Shown in pieces: positions 43,736 to 51,249 of a stretch of 64,000 nucleotides of DNA; within the stretch, counting starts at the first letter, position 1, and the number at the start of each line of letters is the position of its first letter. Origin of the DNA: WRDF01 sp031552235 (GTDB taxonomy: Bacteria > Bacteroidota > Bacteroidia > Bacteroidales > Rikenellaceae); contig JAVBMR010000010.1 of NCBI GenBank assembly GCA_031552235.1, positions 51,658 through 115,657 of the forward strand, read 5' to 3'. A model generated the notes under the pieces. The model made no database searches. It saw only the letters and a program-made list of their open reading frames with translations, and had not been told where the DNA came from. The translations under genes and the position numbers were made by a program.

Positions 43736-44687
43736 AGGCCAAAAAACCTTCCTGCGAGAACATTGCCTTGTCGCCGTCTATGGCCGAACCCGAGGTGGTG
43801 AGCATGTCGCCAACGATCGAGGCGCTGACGCCCGAATGCAACAGCCTGCGTTCGAGGTGCTTCACGAGGATGCGGCCGCCGGCGAAACGTATATGCGCTT
43901 CGGGGCATACGATGCGGAACATGGCGAAACTGCGCAGAACCTCGTCGTCCTTGAGCGGGGCGGCCGCCTCCAACCGCGTGCCGCGGATCGGGTTCAGCAC
44001 GTTGACCGGGATCGACCTTACGCCTATATCACGCAGTGCGACAGCCAGTTCCACACGCTGTTCGAGCGTTTCGCCCATTCCTATTATCCCTCCCGAACAC
44101 ACGTCCATCCCGACTTCCTGCGCCCAGCGGATCGTCCGTATCTTGTCTTCCGTGGTGTGCGTGGTGCAGAGACTCGGGAAATACGAGGGCGCTGTTTCGA
44201 GGTTGCAATGGTAGCGCTTCACGCCGCAGTCGAACAGTTTTTGCAACTGCGGTTTTGTCAGCAACCCCATCGAAGCGCAAAGTTTTATGCCACACTCCCG
44301 GCCTATCGCCGAGAATATCCCGCAGGCTTTTTCTATTTCGGGGTCGGTCATCGCGCGGCCGCTCGTCACGAGCGAGAACCGCCCCACGCCTTTCGATTCG
44401 TTGTGACGCGCCATTTCCAGCGCCTCGGTCGCACCCACCAACGGGTAAACGTCCACGTCGGCACTGTGGAACTTCGACTGCGAACACCACTTGCAATCCT
44501 CGGGACAGCGGCCGCTGCGCGCATTCATTATCGAACAGGTATCGAAATCCATGCCGTGGAAATGAAGCCGCAACTCACCTGCCACGCGGCACAGTTCGTC
44601 CGCCGACGCGTCGTTCGCCAACCGCACGGCCTCTTCATACCCGAGCCTGCGCCCTGCGATTATCTCCCCTGCAAGCGTATCTTTCAT
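43734..44687 (-). CDS. bioB: Biotin synthase
   Basis: Radical-SAM enzyme (317 aa) that inserts sulfur into dethiobiotin, the last step of biotin synthesis. The SAM-cluster cysteines are in RCPEDCKWCSQS (Cys 61, 65, 68); the auxiliary cluster residues include Cys in LCASMGLL and the barrel has LETAPSYFPSLCTTHT and SGGIIGMGE with the later PVNVLNPIRGTRLE. I start at 44687 (MKDTLAGEII...), because the frame back to 44744 enters repeat R1. Divergent from bioD, the previous enzyme of the pathway. Other bio genes are not in this window. Confidence 0.95.
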   Translation of the reverse strand: MKDTLAGEIIAGRRLGYEEAVRLANDASADELCRVAGELRLHFHGMDFDTCSIMNARSGRCPEDCKWCSQSKFHSADVDVYPLVGATEALEMARHNESKGVGRFSLVTSGRAMTDPEIEKACGIFSAIGRECGIKLCASMGLLTKPQLQKLFDCGVKRYHCNLETAPSYFPSLCTTHTTEDKIRTIRWAQEVGMDVCSGGIIGMGETLEQRVELAVALRDIGVRSIPVNVLNPIRGTRLEAAAPLKDDEVLRSFAMFRIVCPEAHIRFAGGRILVKHLERRLLHSGVSASIVGDMLTTSGSAIDGDKAMFSQEGFLA

Positions 44688-44725
44688 CGTCTTAAATTTA
44701 AGGTCCGTCCGCCCCTCATATTTCG

Positions 44726-44857
44726 GTGTCGCATCGGGCGACACCGGCGGTCAGCCGCCGCCCGATGCGGCGGGCTGCTTCATTCGCTTTTGCTCATTCA
44801 CATCCACCGCCGGCAGCAAACTGCAACGCGAATGGTTATATTGCGGATAAACATATC
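44726..44857 (-). repeat. Dispersed repeat R1, copy D (truncated)
   Basis: Reverse-strand copy lying between the divergent bioB and bioD genes. On the minus strand it begins ATGTTTATCCGCAATAT, as copy B does, contains GCAGTTTG, GAAGCAGCCCGCCGCATC and the palindromic GGCGGCGG core, and stops after GCGACACC; the right-hand GGATAAGC end is missing. Confidence 0.72.
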
Positions 44858-44861
44858 ATTG

Positions 44862-44893
44862 TTTGTAGAACAACCGCAAAGGTAGTACATTTG
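44862..44893 (+). promoter_or_regulatory. Promoter of bioD
   Basis: TTTG (44862-44865), 20-nt spacer, TACATTTG (44886-44893): a textbook Bacteroidetes promoter, 19 bases before the bioD start. Its -33 element abuts the repeat R1 copy D. Confidence 0.78.
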
Positions 44894-44912
44894 CCCTACA
44901 ATACGGGAACGG

Positions 44913-45563
44913 ATGGGACGCAAAAAAATATATTTCGTCAGCGGCATCGACACCGACGCGGGCAAAAGTTACGCGACAGGGGTGCTTGCGGCGCGGTGGC
45001 GCAGCGAAGGCACGGACACGATAACGCAGAAGTTCATCCAGACAGGGTGCGAAGAAGGCGGCATTTCGGAAGACATCGCAATGCACCGTAAACTCATGGG
45101 GATTGGACTCCTGCCCGAAGACCTCGACGGCACGACCTGCCCTGTGCGCCTGCGCTACCCGGCGTCGCCCGACCTCGCGGCACGGCTGGAAGGCACGGAG
45201 ATAGACCTTGCGGCCATAGAAAAAAGCACACGGGAACTTGCGGCGAAGTACGACACGGTACTTATAGAGGGCGCGGGCGGGCTGCTCGTTCCGATAAAAG
45301 GGCTCTACACGACGCTCGACTACGTGCGGGAACGCTCGTTGCCGCTTATATTAGTCACGAACCCCCGGTTGGGCAGCGTGAACCACACCCTGCTGAGTCT
45401 CGAAGTATGCTGCGGCAGGGGTGTCAAGGTAGACATGCTCGTCTACAACCTGTTTCCGGAAACGTCGCCTGAAATTACAGCAGACACCCGGGCCACGCTG
45501 CTCGCCTATATGGAAAAATTCCACCCGGCCTGCGAATTCTGCGAGGTGCCGGTCATGAAATAA
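44913..45563 (+). CDS. bioD: Dethiobiotin synthetase
   Basis: ATP-dependent enzyme (216 aa) that closes the ureido ring of 7,8-diaminopelargonate to give dethiobiotin. The P-loop GIDTDAGKSYATGVLA sits at residues 10-25; the diaminopelargonate-binding ALVEGAGGL-like motif appears as VLIEGAGGLLVPI at about residue 113, and the nucleotide base region as ILVTNPRLGSVNHTLLSL. Length usual. It stands divergently from bioB with its own promoter; the following gene is convergent. Confidence 0.94.
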   Translation: MGRKKIYFVSGIDTDAGKSYATGVLAARWRSEGTDTITQKFIQTGCEEGGISEDIAMHRKLMGIGLLPEDLDGTTCPVRLRYPASPDLAARLEGTEIDLAAIEKSTRELAAKYDTVLIEGAGGLLVPIKGLYTTLDYVRERSLPLILVTNPRLGSVNHTLLSLEVCCGRGVKVDMLVYNLFPETSPEITADTRATLLAYMEKFHPACEFCEVPVMK

Positions 45564-45872
45564 TTAAGCCGGCACACCAAGAAGCATTTTGGGCAGGGCA
45601 TACCCCAAAGCGTAGACATACGCCACGATGAGCAAATAGCACCCTATCCCAACCCAGAAAGCCACTTTCGTCCACTTGCGGGCATTGCGCGAAGCCTCCC
45701 CGGCCTCCTCAACGCGCCCGGCATAGAACAGCGACTCCACTTTTGAAGCGTACACGATCGCCACTATTCCGAACGGCAGGAAACACAGCACTGTGACCAA
45801 TATCGACTCCAACAGCCACGACTTGGGCGGCGCGGCCTGATCCTGTTTCTTATTATTGACAGATGATTCCAT
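45564..45872 (-). CDS. CD225/dispanin family membrane protein
   Basis: A 102-residue protein with two transmembrane segments. A polar N-terminus with a Pro-Pro stretch is followed by PKSWLLESILVTVLCFLPFGIVAIVYASKVESLFYAGRVEEAGEASRNARKW, the CD225 (dispanin) signature, and a second helix VAFWVGIGCYLLIVAYVYAL. I start at the ATG at 45872; the frame back to 45941 covers the promoter. Function in bacteria unknown. Its -7 element lies close upstream, and it converges with bioD with no gap. Confidence 0.83.
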   Translation of the reverse strand: MESSVNNKKQDQAAPPKSWLLESILVTVLCFLPFGIVAIVYASKVESLFYAGRVEEAGEASRNARKWTKVAFWVGIGCYLLIVAYVYALGYALPKMLLGVPA

Positions 45873-45897
45873 AACTTTCTTCGGTTTAACAGAGATA

Positions 45898-45905
45898 CAA
45901 ATATA
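45898..45905 (-). promoter_or_regulatory. -7 element for the CD225 gene (TATATTTG)
   Basis: Perfect TAnnTTTG on the minus strand, 26 bases before the chosen start. It supports the start at 45872 rather than 45941. Confidence 0.6.
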
Positions 45906-45957
45906 AGCAAACCCGGAAAAAAACAGTGCGACGTGTACCATGTTTTAGATTTTTTCG

Positions 45958-45965
45958 TACATTTG
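45958..45965 (+). promoter_or_regulatory. -7 element of the aromatic operon (TACATTTG)
   Basis: Perfect TAnnTTTG, 40 bases before the leader peptide start. The -33 element is not clear. Confidence 0.6.
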
Positions 45966-46004
45966 CAAAGTCGGAACGGATCAAAGGCTTCCGGCGGGAA
46001 AGCA

Positions 46005-46082
46005 ATGATAGCAAACAGGTCATATTTCGGTTTTTATTTTTACTTCTACTTTAACAGAGTGGACCGGGTGGCGTTTGCGTAA
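46005..46082 (+). CDS. Phe/Tyr-rich leader peptide of the aromatic operon attenuator
   Basis: A 25-codon ORF, ATG at 46005 and TAA at 46080. Codons 7-16 read YFGFYFYFYF; in all the peptide has 6 Phe and 4 Tyr. It stands upstream of the prephenate dehydratase gene with an intrinsic terminator in between, the classical arrangement of a ribosome-mediated attenuator. Low charged Phe- or Tyr-tRNA should stall the ribosome in the run and favour antitermination (see the terminator entry). Mixed Phe and Tyr codons suit an operon encoding both pheA and tyrA. No RBS of the Shine-Dalgarno type is clear, which is normal in Bacteroidetes. Confidence 0.85.
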   Translation: MIANRSYFGFYFYFYFNRVDRVAFA

Positions 46083-46154
46083 ATGAGTAAGGTAAGATAA
46101 ACCAGAAAAAGCAAGATAAACGAATCCCGGTCCAAATGAGGCCGGGATTTTTTT
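46061..46154 (+). promoter_or_regulatory. Attenuator: antiterminator and terminator pairings
   Basis: GGACCGGG (46061-46068), placed within the leader ORF just after the Phe/Tyr run, is an exact complement of CCCGGTCC (46126-46133). The same downstream segment also lies in AATCCCGG (46123-46130), which pairs exactly with CCGGGATT (46142-46149) and is followed by a 7-T run. The two foldings exclude each other. A ribosome stalled at the Tyr/Phe codons leaves 46061-46068 free; one that reaches the stop at 46080 hides it and lets the terminator form. Confidence 0.82.
46123..46154 (+). terminator. Attenuator terminator before pheA
   Basis: AATCCCGG and CCGGGATT stem with an 11-nt loop, then TTTTTTT at 46148-46154; the pheA start follows at 46200. 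Confidence 0.85.
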
Positions 46155-46199
46155 GTGAGAAAAACAGTTTCCAGGATCAAAACACGAAAAAATAGATTT

Positions 46200-47045
46200 A
46201 TGAAAGTAGCAATCCAGGGTTACCAGGGCAGTTTCCATCAGATCGTGGCCCATAAATATTTCGGCGAACGCATCGAGATCGTGTCATGCCCCACCTTCCG
46301 CAAAGTGGCGCAGGCAGTCGAGGAAGGGGCGGCCGACTACGGAGTGATAGCGATAGAGAACTCCATCGCCGGCAGCATCCTCGCCAATTACAAGATACTC
46401 CAGAACCACAACCTCCAGGTGGCGGGCGAAGGTTACCTGCGGATCAAGCAGAACCTGATGGCGCTTCCGGGGACGAAACTGAAGGACATAACCGAGGTGC
46501 AGAGCCACCCTATGGCGCTCCTGCAGTGTATGGACTACCTCGAAGAACACAACTGGAAGCTCATCGAGTCGGAAGACACGGCGTACAGCGCGCGCGAGGT
46601 TGCGGAAAAGCAGCTCAAAAACACCGCGGCCATAGCCAGCACCCTGTCGGCCAAGACCTACGGGCTTGAGATCATAGCCGAGGACATCAACACCATAAAA
46701 GAGAACTTCACGCGCTTCATGATCCTCAAACAGCGCGACGGATTCCTCGACCCGTTCGCCAATAAAGCCTCGCTTTATTTCACTACCGAGCATGAACGCG
46801 GTTCGCTGCTTCACGTCCTCGAACAGACCAAGAACGAGAACGTCAACCTCTCGAAACTCCAGTCCTACCCCATCCCCAGCGAACCGTGGCACTATATTTT
46901 CCACATCGACATGGAGTTCGACTATCTGGCGGATTACCAGAGCGCGGTAGAAAAACTCAAGGAGGCGGCCAGCGAAGTCCACGTCTACGGCGTCTACCGC
47001 AGCGGCTTCAAGGCATCGAGCGAGAACGGGAAGGCGATAGAATAG
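46200..47045 (+). CDS. pheA: Prephenate dehydratase
   Basis: Converts prephenate to phenylpyruvate in phenylalanine synthesis. The ATG at 46200 (MKVAIQGYQGSFHQ) gives 281 aa; the frame reaching back to 46155 crosses the attenuator T run. The catalytic domain has ADYGVIAIENSIAGSI, GEGYLRIKQNLMALPG, VQSHPMALLQC and the NFTRF motif with the catalytic Thr-Arg-Phe. The C-terminal ACT domain (about 200-275) starts GSLLHVLEQ and carries QSYPIPSEPWHYIFHID in place of the usual ESRPS type motif; it should bind Phe for feedback control. First structural gene after the attenuator; tyrA follows after a repeat-filled gap. Confidence 0.93.
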   Translation: MKVAIQGYQGSFHQIVAHKYFGERIEIVSCPTFRKVAQAVEEGAADYGVIAIENSIAGSILANYKILQNHNLQVAGEGYLRIKQNLMALPGTKLKDITEVQSHPMALLQCMDYLEEHNWKLIESEDTAYSAREVAEKQLKNTAAIASTLSAKTYGLEIIAEDINTIKENFTRFMILKQRDGFLDPFANKASLYFTTEHERGSLLHVLEQTKNENVNLSKLQSYPIPSEPWHYIFHIDMEFDYLADYQSAVEKLKEAASEVHVYGVYRSGFKASSENGKAIE

Positions 47046-47303
47046 CGAGGCTGTGGGTTTTTGCTCCAATTTCACACCGAAGGCGAAGACCCGCCCATCT
47101 ACAGCGGAGCCGTTAAAAGTTTCGAAGCAAGATCACCCGAGCTATCGTGTAGCGAGGGAAGCTTGCGGGAGAAACTTAGGCGACGGTAAAGGGCGGTGGG
47201 TTTTTGATTACTTTTTGCCCACCAAAAAGTAATGAAGAAAAATACATAAACTAAAGTTGTAAAAGTTTAATCGAAAATTAGATACTAAAACATATATACA
47301 AAG
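47046..47303 (+). other. Gap between pheA and tyrA, mostly repeat R4
   Basis: No gene seen. In related Bacteroidetes an aminotransferase gene lies here in the aromatic operon; no trace of one is visible. The content is R4 copy 1 and AT-rich DNA before tyrA. Confidence 0.6.
47079..47236 (+). repeat. Intergenic repeat R4, copy 1
   Basis: About 158 bp with CAGCGGAGCCGTTAAAAGTT, GATCACCCGA, GGAGAAACTTAGGCGACGGT and a final hairpin ATTACTTTTT/AAAAAGTAAT (47207-47233). The same order of blocks is found inverted at 48151-48382, so the two copies flank tyrA as an inverted repeat. Confidence 0.85.
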
Positions 47304-48146
47304 ATGAAAACGACAATAATAGGGATGGGCCTTATAGGCGGTTCGCTGGCGATGAGCCTTCGCGACAACGGCCTATCGGAGCATATAACAGGGGTGGACG
47401 CGAGCGACAAAAACCTTGACACGGCCCTCAAACTCGGCCTTATCGACAAGGCCGCCGGCCTCGAAGAGGCGGTCGAAGACGCCGACCTCATAGTGCTCTC
47501 GGCGCCTGTCGACGTCATCCCGACCCTCGCGATCAAGGTACTCAACCGCATCGGTGACAGCCAGGTCATTATGGATATGGGCTCGGTCAAGACCGAGCTG
47601 GCCGAAATGATAAGCCAGCACCCGAAGCGGGGGCGTTTCGTGGCGACCCACCCCATGTGGGGGACGGAGTACAGCGGCCCCGAATCGGCCGTGAAAGGCG
47701 CTTTCAGAGGGCGCAACGTCGTGATCTGCGACAGGGAGATGAGCAACCCGAACGCCCTTGCGCTCGTGGAGAATATCTACTCGACCATCGGCATGCCCAT
47801 ATTATATATGTCGTCGGAAGAGCAGGACCTGCACTCGGCATACATTTCGCACATTTCGCATATCACGGCCTACGCGCTTGCCCTGACGGTGCTTGAAAAA
47901 GAACGCGAAGACAACCATATCTTCGACCTCGCAAGCAGCGGTTTCGAAAGCACGGTACGCCTCGCTAAAAGTGCGCCCAGCATGTGGGTCCCGATATTCC
48001 TGAATAACAAATACAATGTCCTGGACGTGCTGAGGGAACATATACACCAACTCCAGATCTTCCGCAAGATGCTGGAGAACAACGACGAAAAAGGCCTTAT
48101 AGCGGCAGTGGAAAAAGCTAATACGATCAAGAAGATAATAAAGTAA
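47304..48146 (+). CDS. tyrA: Prephenate dehydrogenase
   Basis: NAD-dependent enzyme (280 aa) that makes 4-hydroxyphenylpyruvate for tyrosine synthesis. The Rossmann motif is IIGMGLIGGSLA (residues 5-16); the catalytic region has FVATHPMWGTEYSGPESA (conserved His), and the helical C-terminal domain has SHISHITAYALALTVL and LASSGFESTVRLAKSAPSMWVPIFLNN. No ACT or chorismate mutase domain is fused. It sits between inverted copies of repeat R4, one starting 4 bases after its stop. Confidence 0.93.
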   Translation: MKTTIIGMGLIGGSLAMSLRDNGLSEHITGVDASDKNLDTALKLGLIDKAAGLEEAVEDADLIVLSAPVDVIPTLAIKVLNRIGDSQVIMDMGSVKTELAEMISQHPKRGRFVATHPMWGTEYSGPESAVKGAFRGRNVVICDREMSNPNALALVENIYSTIGMPILYMSSEEQDLHSAYISHISHITAYALALTVLEKEREDNHIFDLASSGFESTVRLAKSAPSMWVPIFLNNKYNVLDVLREHIHQLQIFRKMLENNDEKGLIAAVEKANTIKKIIK

Positions 48147-48150
48147 GGAG

Positions 48151-48382
48151 TTCATTACTTTTTTGGCTGGCAAAAAAGTAACCAAAAAACCAGCCGCCCG
48201 CACCGTCGCCTAAGTTTCTCCTTGCGAGCTTCCCTCATTACACGGTAATTTCGGGTGATCTAAGGTTCTTTTCCTCCTTCGCACCTCGGCCATTCGAGCA
48301 AGCTCGATGGCGCTCGGTTTGGCGTCGGTTCGCGTCGAAACTTTTAACGGCTCCGCTGAAAGGGCGGGAATTTTCGCCTTAG
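48151..48382 (-). repeat. Intergenic repeat R4, copy 2 (longer)
   Basis: Reverse-strand copy of 47079-47236, longer by about 75 bp of extra sequence between the GTTTCG block and the GATCACCCGA block. The hairpin arms here are TTACTTTTTT and AAAAAAGTAA (48155-48181). It fills the gap between tyrA and the DAHP synthase gene. Confidence 0.85.
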
Positions 48383-48417
48383 GTGATTGAAAAAATAAAT
48401 CTAAATTCACAATAACT

Positions 48418-49497
48418 ATGACAGCCATCAAACTCAAAGGCGACAAGCCTCTCATAATCTCGGGGCCGTGCAGCGCCGAAACAAAAGAACAAACGCTCGA
48501 AACCTGCCGCCAGCTGGCCGCCACCGGGATGGTGGACGTGTTGCGGGCAGGCATCTGGAAACCCCGCACCAAACCCGGCATGTTCGAGGGCGTGGGGGTC
48601 AAGGGCCTCGCGTGGCTCGAAAAAGCCAAGGAAGAAACCGGCCTGCCGATATCTACCGAGGTAGCAACCGCAAAACATGTCGAAAACGCGCTGGAATTCG
48701 GCGTCGACATGCTCTGGATAGGCGCCCGCACCACCGTCAGCCCGTTCGCTGTACAGGAAATAGCCGACGCGCTCAAAGGAAACAAGGACATCACCGTGCT
48801 TATCAAGAACCCGATGAACCCCGACATCGCCCTGTGGGCAGGCGCCGTGGAGCGTTTTGCCGCCGTTGGCATCGACATGGACCGCATCGGCCTGATACAC
48901 CGCGGGTTCTCGCATGTGGGACAAAACAAATACCGCAACACCCCCATGTGGCACCTGGTTTTCGAGATGCGTGCGAAGTTCCCCGACATGGCCATGATCT
49001 GCGATCCGTCGCACATAGGCGGCGCGCGCGAATACCTCCAGGAGATCTCGCAGACGGCAGCCGACCTGCGCTACGACGGCCTCATAGTCGAGAGCCACAT
49101 CTGCCCGGCCGAAGCCAAGAGCGATGCCTCGCAACAGGTAACTCCCTCGGACCTCGTGACGCTCCTCACCTCGATCAACTGGCGTGCGAGCAACACCAAC
49201 GACCCCGAATTCAAACGCGCCCTGAGCAACCTGCGCGCCGAGATCGACCAGATCGACTCGGAGGTGTTCGAACTGCTGGCGAGGCGCATGCGCGTGGCCG
49301 AAAAGATCGGTACGGTGAAGCGCGACAACAACGTGGCCATCCTTCAGGGCGACCGCTGGAACAGCATCGTGGAGGGCGTAGTCGCCCAATCAAAGGAGTT
49401 GAACCTGAGCGAAGATTTCCTCAAAACCATCCTGCAGGCGATACACATCGAAAGTATCAACAGGCAGAACGAGATAATGAACGCGAAAAAGGCGTAA
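48418..49497 (+). CDS. DAHP synthase (KDSA type) fused to chorismate mutase type II
   Basis: Bifunctional enzyme of 359 aa: it makes DAHP, the first shikimate intermediate, and turns chorismate into prephenate. The DAHP synthase barrel (about 1-255) has ISGPCSAE, LRAGIWKPRTKP, KNPMNPDIALW and MICDPSHIGGAREY. The chorismate mutase part (about 265-355) opens LRAEIDQIDSEVFELLARRMRVAEKIGTVK, with the conserved Arg and Lys of the AroQ fold. Such fusions are known in Bacteroidetes. With pheA and tyrA upstream it supplies prephenate for both branches; it lacks an ACT domain, so control probably lies in the mutase fusion and in the operon attenuator. Confidence 0.94.
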   Translation: MTAIKLKGDKPLIISGPCSAETKEQTLETCRQLAATGMVDVLRAGIWKPRTKPGMFEGVGVKGLAWLEKAKEETGLPISTEVATAKHVENALEFGVDMLWIGARTTVSPFAVQEIADALKGNKDITVLIKNPMNPDIALWAGAVERFAAVGIDMDRIGLIHRGFSHVGQNKYRNTPMWHLVFEMRAKFPDMAMICDPSHIGGAREYLQEISQTAADLRYDGLIVESHICPAEAKSDASQQVTPSDLVTLLTSINWRASNTNDPEFKRALSNLRAEIDQIDSEVFELLARRMRVAEKIGTVKRDNNVAILQGDRWNSIVEGVVAQSKELNLSEDFLKTILQAIHIESINRQNEIMNAKKA

Positions 49498-49536
49498 GTA
49501 TTTATGATATTATCCTTCTTAAGTTTGCTCCGGCCT

Positions 49537-49607
49537 TATTCGGCCTGCAGCCTGCGGAGGGATGAATATCATTCGGCCCTTCGCCCGTGGTGGCTGCGGG
49601 CTAACGG
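49537..49607 (+). repeat. Dispersed repeat R2, copy 1
   Basis: TTCGGCCTGCAGCC.GCGGAGG.ATGAAT, then a variable part and GTGGCTGCGGGCTAACGG. The same blocks in the same order occur at 56620-56705. It lies just after the DAHP synthase gene, at the start of the 169-base gap before the kinase. Confidence 0.7.
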
Positions 49608-49666
49608 TTCGCTCCGCAAAGCGAGAATATAAACATAAGCCTTAACGTAATAATTCTGAAACATTT

Positions 49667-51205
49667 ATGCCCTATCCGTCTATCAGCCAATGGATCGATA
49701 CGGTGGCGAACCCTCGCGGGCGCTTCCGGACGCTCGGGGAGTTCGAGTCCCTGTGCGATGCCTACGGCAACGTGAAGTTCACGGCAGGCAACAGCGCGGC
49801 GGTTTTCCCGGTCATCGCCGGCGACAGGCGGATGATGCTGAAATGTTTCATCAAGGAGGGCGGCGACCGCCAGGCACTCTATGGCATAACGTCCGGCGGC
49901 GATCCGATCCTCTCGCCCACCCGTCTGCTCCCGGGCGAGGCATACGTCTACGACGATCTGGGCAACGGTGCGTTCTACGGTATCGCGGTTGGGGAATGGG
50001 TCGAAGGCAGCACGCTGGAAACCGAGACAGGCCGCGCGGCAAGGGAATTCGGCGTACCGCGCTTTGCGGAACTTGTGGCGATGTTCGACAACCTCGCGAC
50101 GGAACTGCTCGCGCGCGAATGGGCGCACGGCGACCTCAAACCGGACAACATCGTCATCACGCACGACGGCAGGGCGGTGCTGATAGACTACGACGCGATG
50201 TACGTCCCCGGCGGACAACCGATGGGCGAGGCCGGAACACCGGGTTTCCAGCATCCGGCACGCACCGGGAACGACTACGGAAAGCATCTCGATGACTACC
50301 CCGTCGCACTCATTTCCATAAGCCTGCACGCCCTTGCGGCCGATCCGGGCTTCTACGCCGCGTACCACAAAGGCGACGGCCTTATCTTGAACCCGGAAGA
50401 AATATGCTCCGGCCATTCGGAGGCCTACGACAGGATCCTCGACCTGTTCGCCGGCATGGGCGAATACGGGCTGTACGGCCTCGCGCTGAAGCTCCGCCGC
50501 CCTACGCTTGAAATTCCGGAACTGGCCGAAACGATGGCGCGTATCACAGCCACACCCGGACGCGGCTACGGACATGAAGGTGTCGGTGGCCTAAAACGCA
50601 ACAACAAATATAAATCCGGCGACGAAACCGCGCCCCTGCATTCCAAGCTGTGTGAACTTTCCGGCCCGCCACGGCTTTTCGAGGTCGGCGGGCTTTGGGG
50701 CTACCGGTCGACAGACGGCGCCGAGATCACGGACGCCATATTCGACGAGGCGTTCGAATTCAGCGACGGCCTCGGCGTTGCGAAGCTCCGCGACAGGTGG
50801 CACGCCGTCGACACCACAGGGAGAATGGTATTCAATACCGGGCAGGCGGATTTAGCAAGCCGACCAGGCGGCACAAGCATCGCGGGAAGCACAGACGGAG
50901 CAGGTGCAATAGATGCCCTGAAACCTTTCGGCTGCGGGTTGGCCGCTTTCCGCCGCGGCGGGAAATGGGGTTACCTCGACAAGGCCGGCCGCGAGGCCAT
51001 CCTCCCCTCCTATGACCGGGCAGGCACCATGCACGAAGGCCTGGCCGCCGTGCGAATGGACGGCAAATACGGGTTTATCGACACTTCCGGCAAGACATCC
51101 ATACCCTTTGTCTACGACCGCGCACGCGGATTCCGCGGCGGCCAGGCCGAAGTGGAGGCCGATGGCGAAATTTTCCGCATAGACCTTTCGGGCAAACGGG
51201 TATAA
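49667..51205 (+). CDS. Serine/threonine-protein-kinase-like protein with WG repeats
   Basis: A 512-residue cytoplasmic protein. The N-terminal kinase-like part has a likely ATP Lys in MMLKCF (Lys 59), the catalytic loop HGDLKPDN (154-161, Asp 156) and a DFG equivalent DYD (174-176); the glycine-rich loop and a clear alpha-C Glu are hard to see, so it is an atypical kinase. A C-terminal region (about 335-512) contains WG repeats: GLWGYRSTDGAE, GKWGYLDKAGREAILPSYDRAG and GKYGFIDTSGKTSIPFVYD. First gene of a three-gene set with a vWA protein and a paralogue in which the catalytic residues are lost. It begins after an AT-rich gap; target unknown. Confidence 0.8.
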   Translation: MPYPSISQWIDTVANPRGRFRTLGEFESLCDAYGNVKFTAGNSAAVFPVIAGDRRMMLKCFIKEGGDRQALYGITSGGDPILSPTRLLPGEAYVYDDLGNGAFYGIAVGEWVEGSTLETETGRAAREFGVPRFAELVAMFDNLATELLAREWAHGDLKPDNIVITHDGRAVLIDYDAMYVPGGQPMGEAGTPGFQHPARTGNDYGKHLDDYPVALISISLHALAADPGFYAAYHKGDGLILNPEEICSGHSEAYDRILDLFAGMGEYGLYGLALKLRRPTLEIPELAETMARITATPGRGYGHEGVGGLKRNNKYKSGDETAPLHSKLCELSGPPRLFEVGGLWGYRSTDGAEITDAIFDEAFEFSDGLGVAKLRDRWHAVDTTGRMVFNTGQADLASRPGGTSIAGSTDGAGAIDALKPFGCGLAAFRRGGKWGYLDKAGREAILPSYDRAGTMHEGLAAVRMDGKYGFIDTSGKTSIPFVYDRARGFRGGQAEVEADGEIFRIDLSGKRV

Positions 51206-51249
51206 ATGTCCAAAAAGATCATTATATTAGCCGATAAAACTACCCAAAC

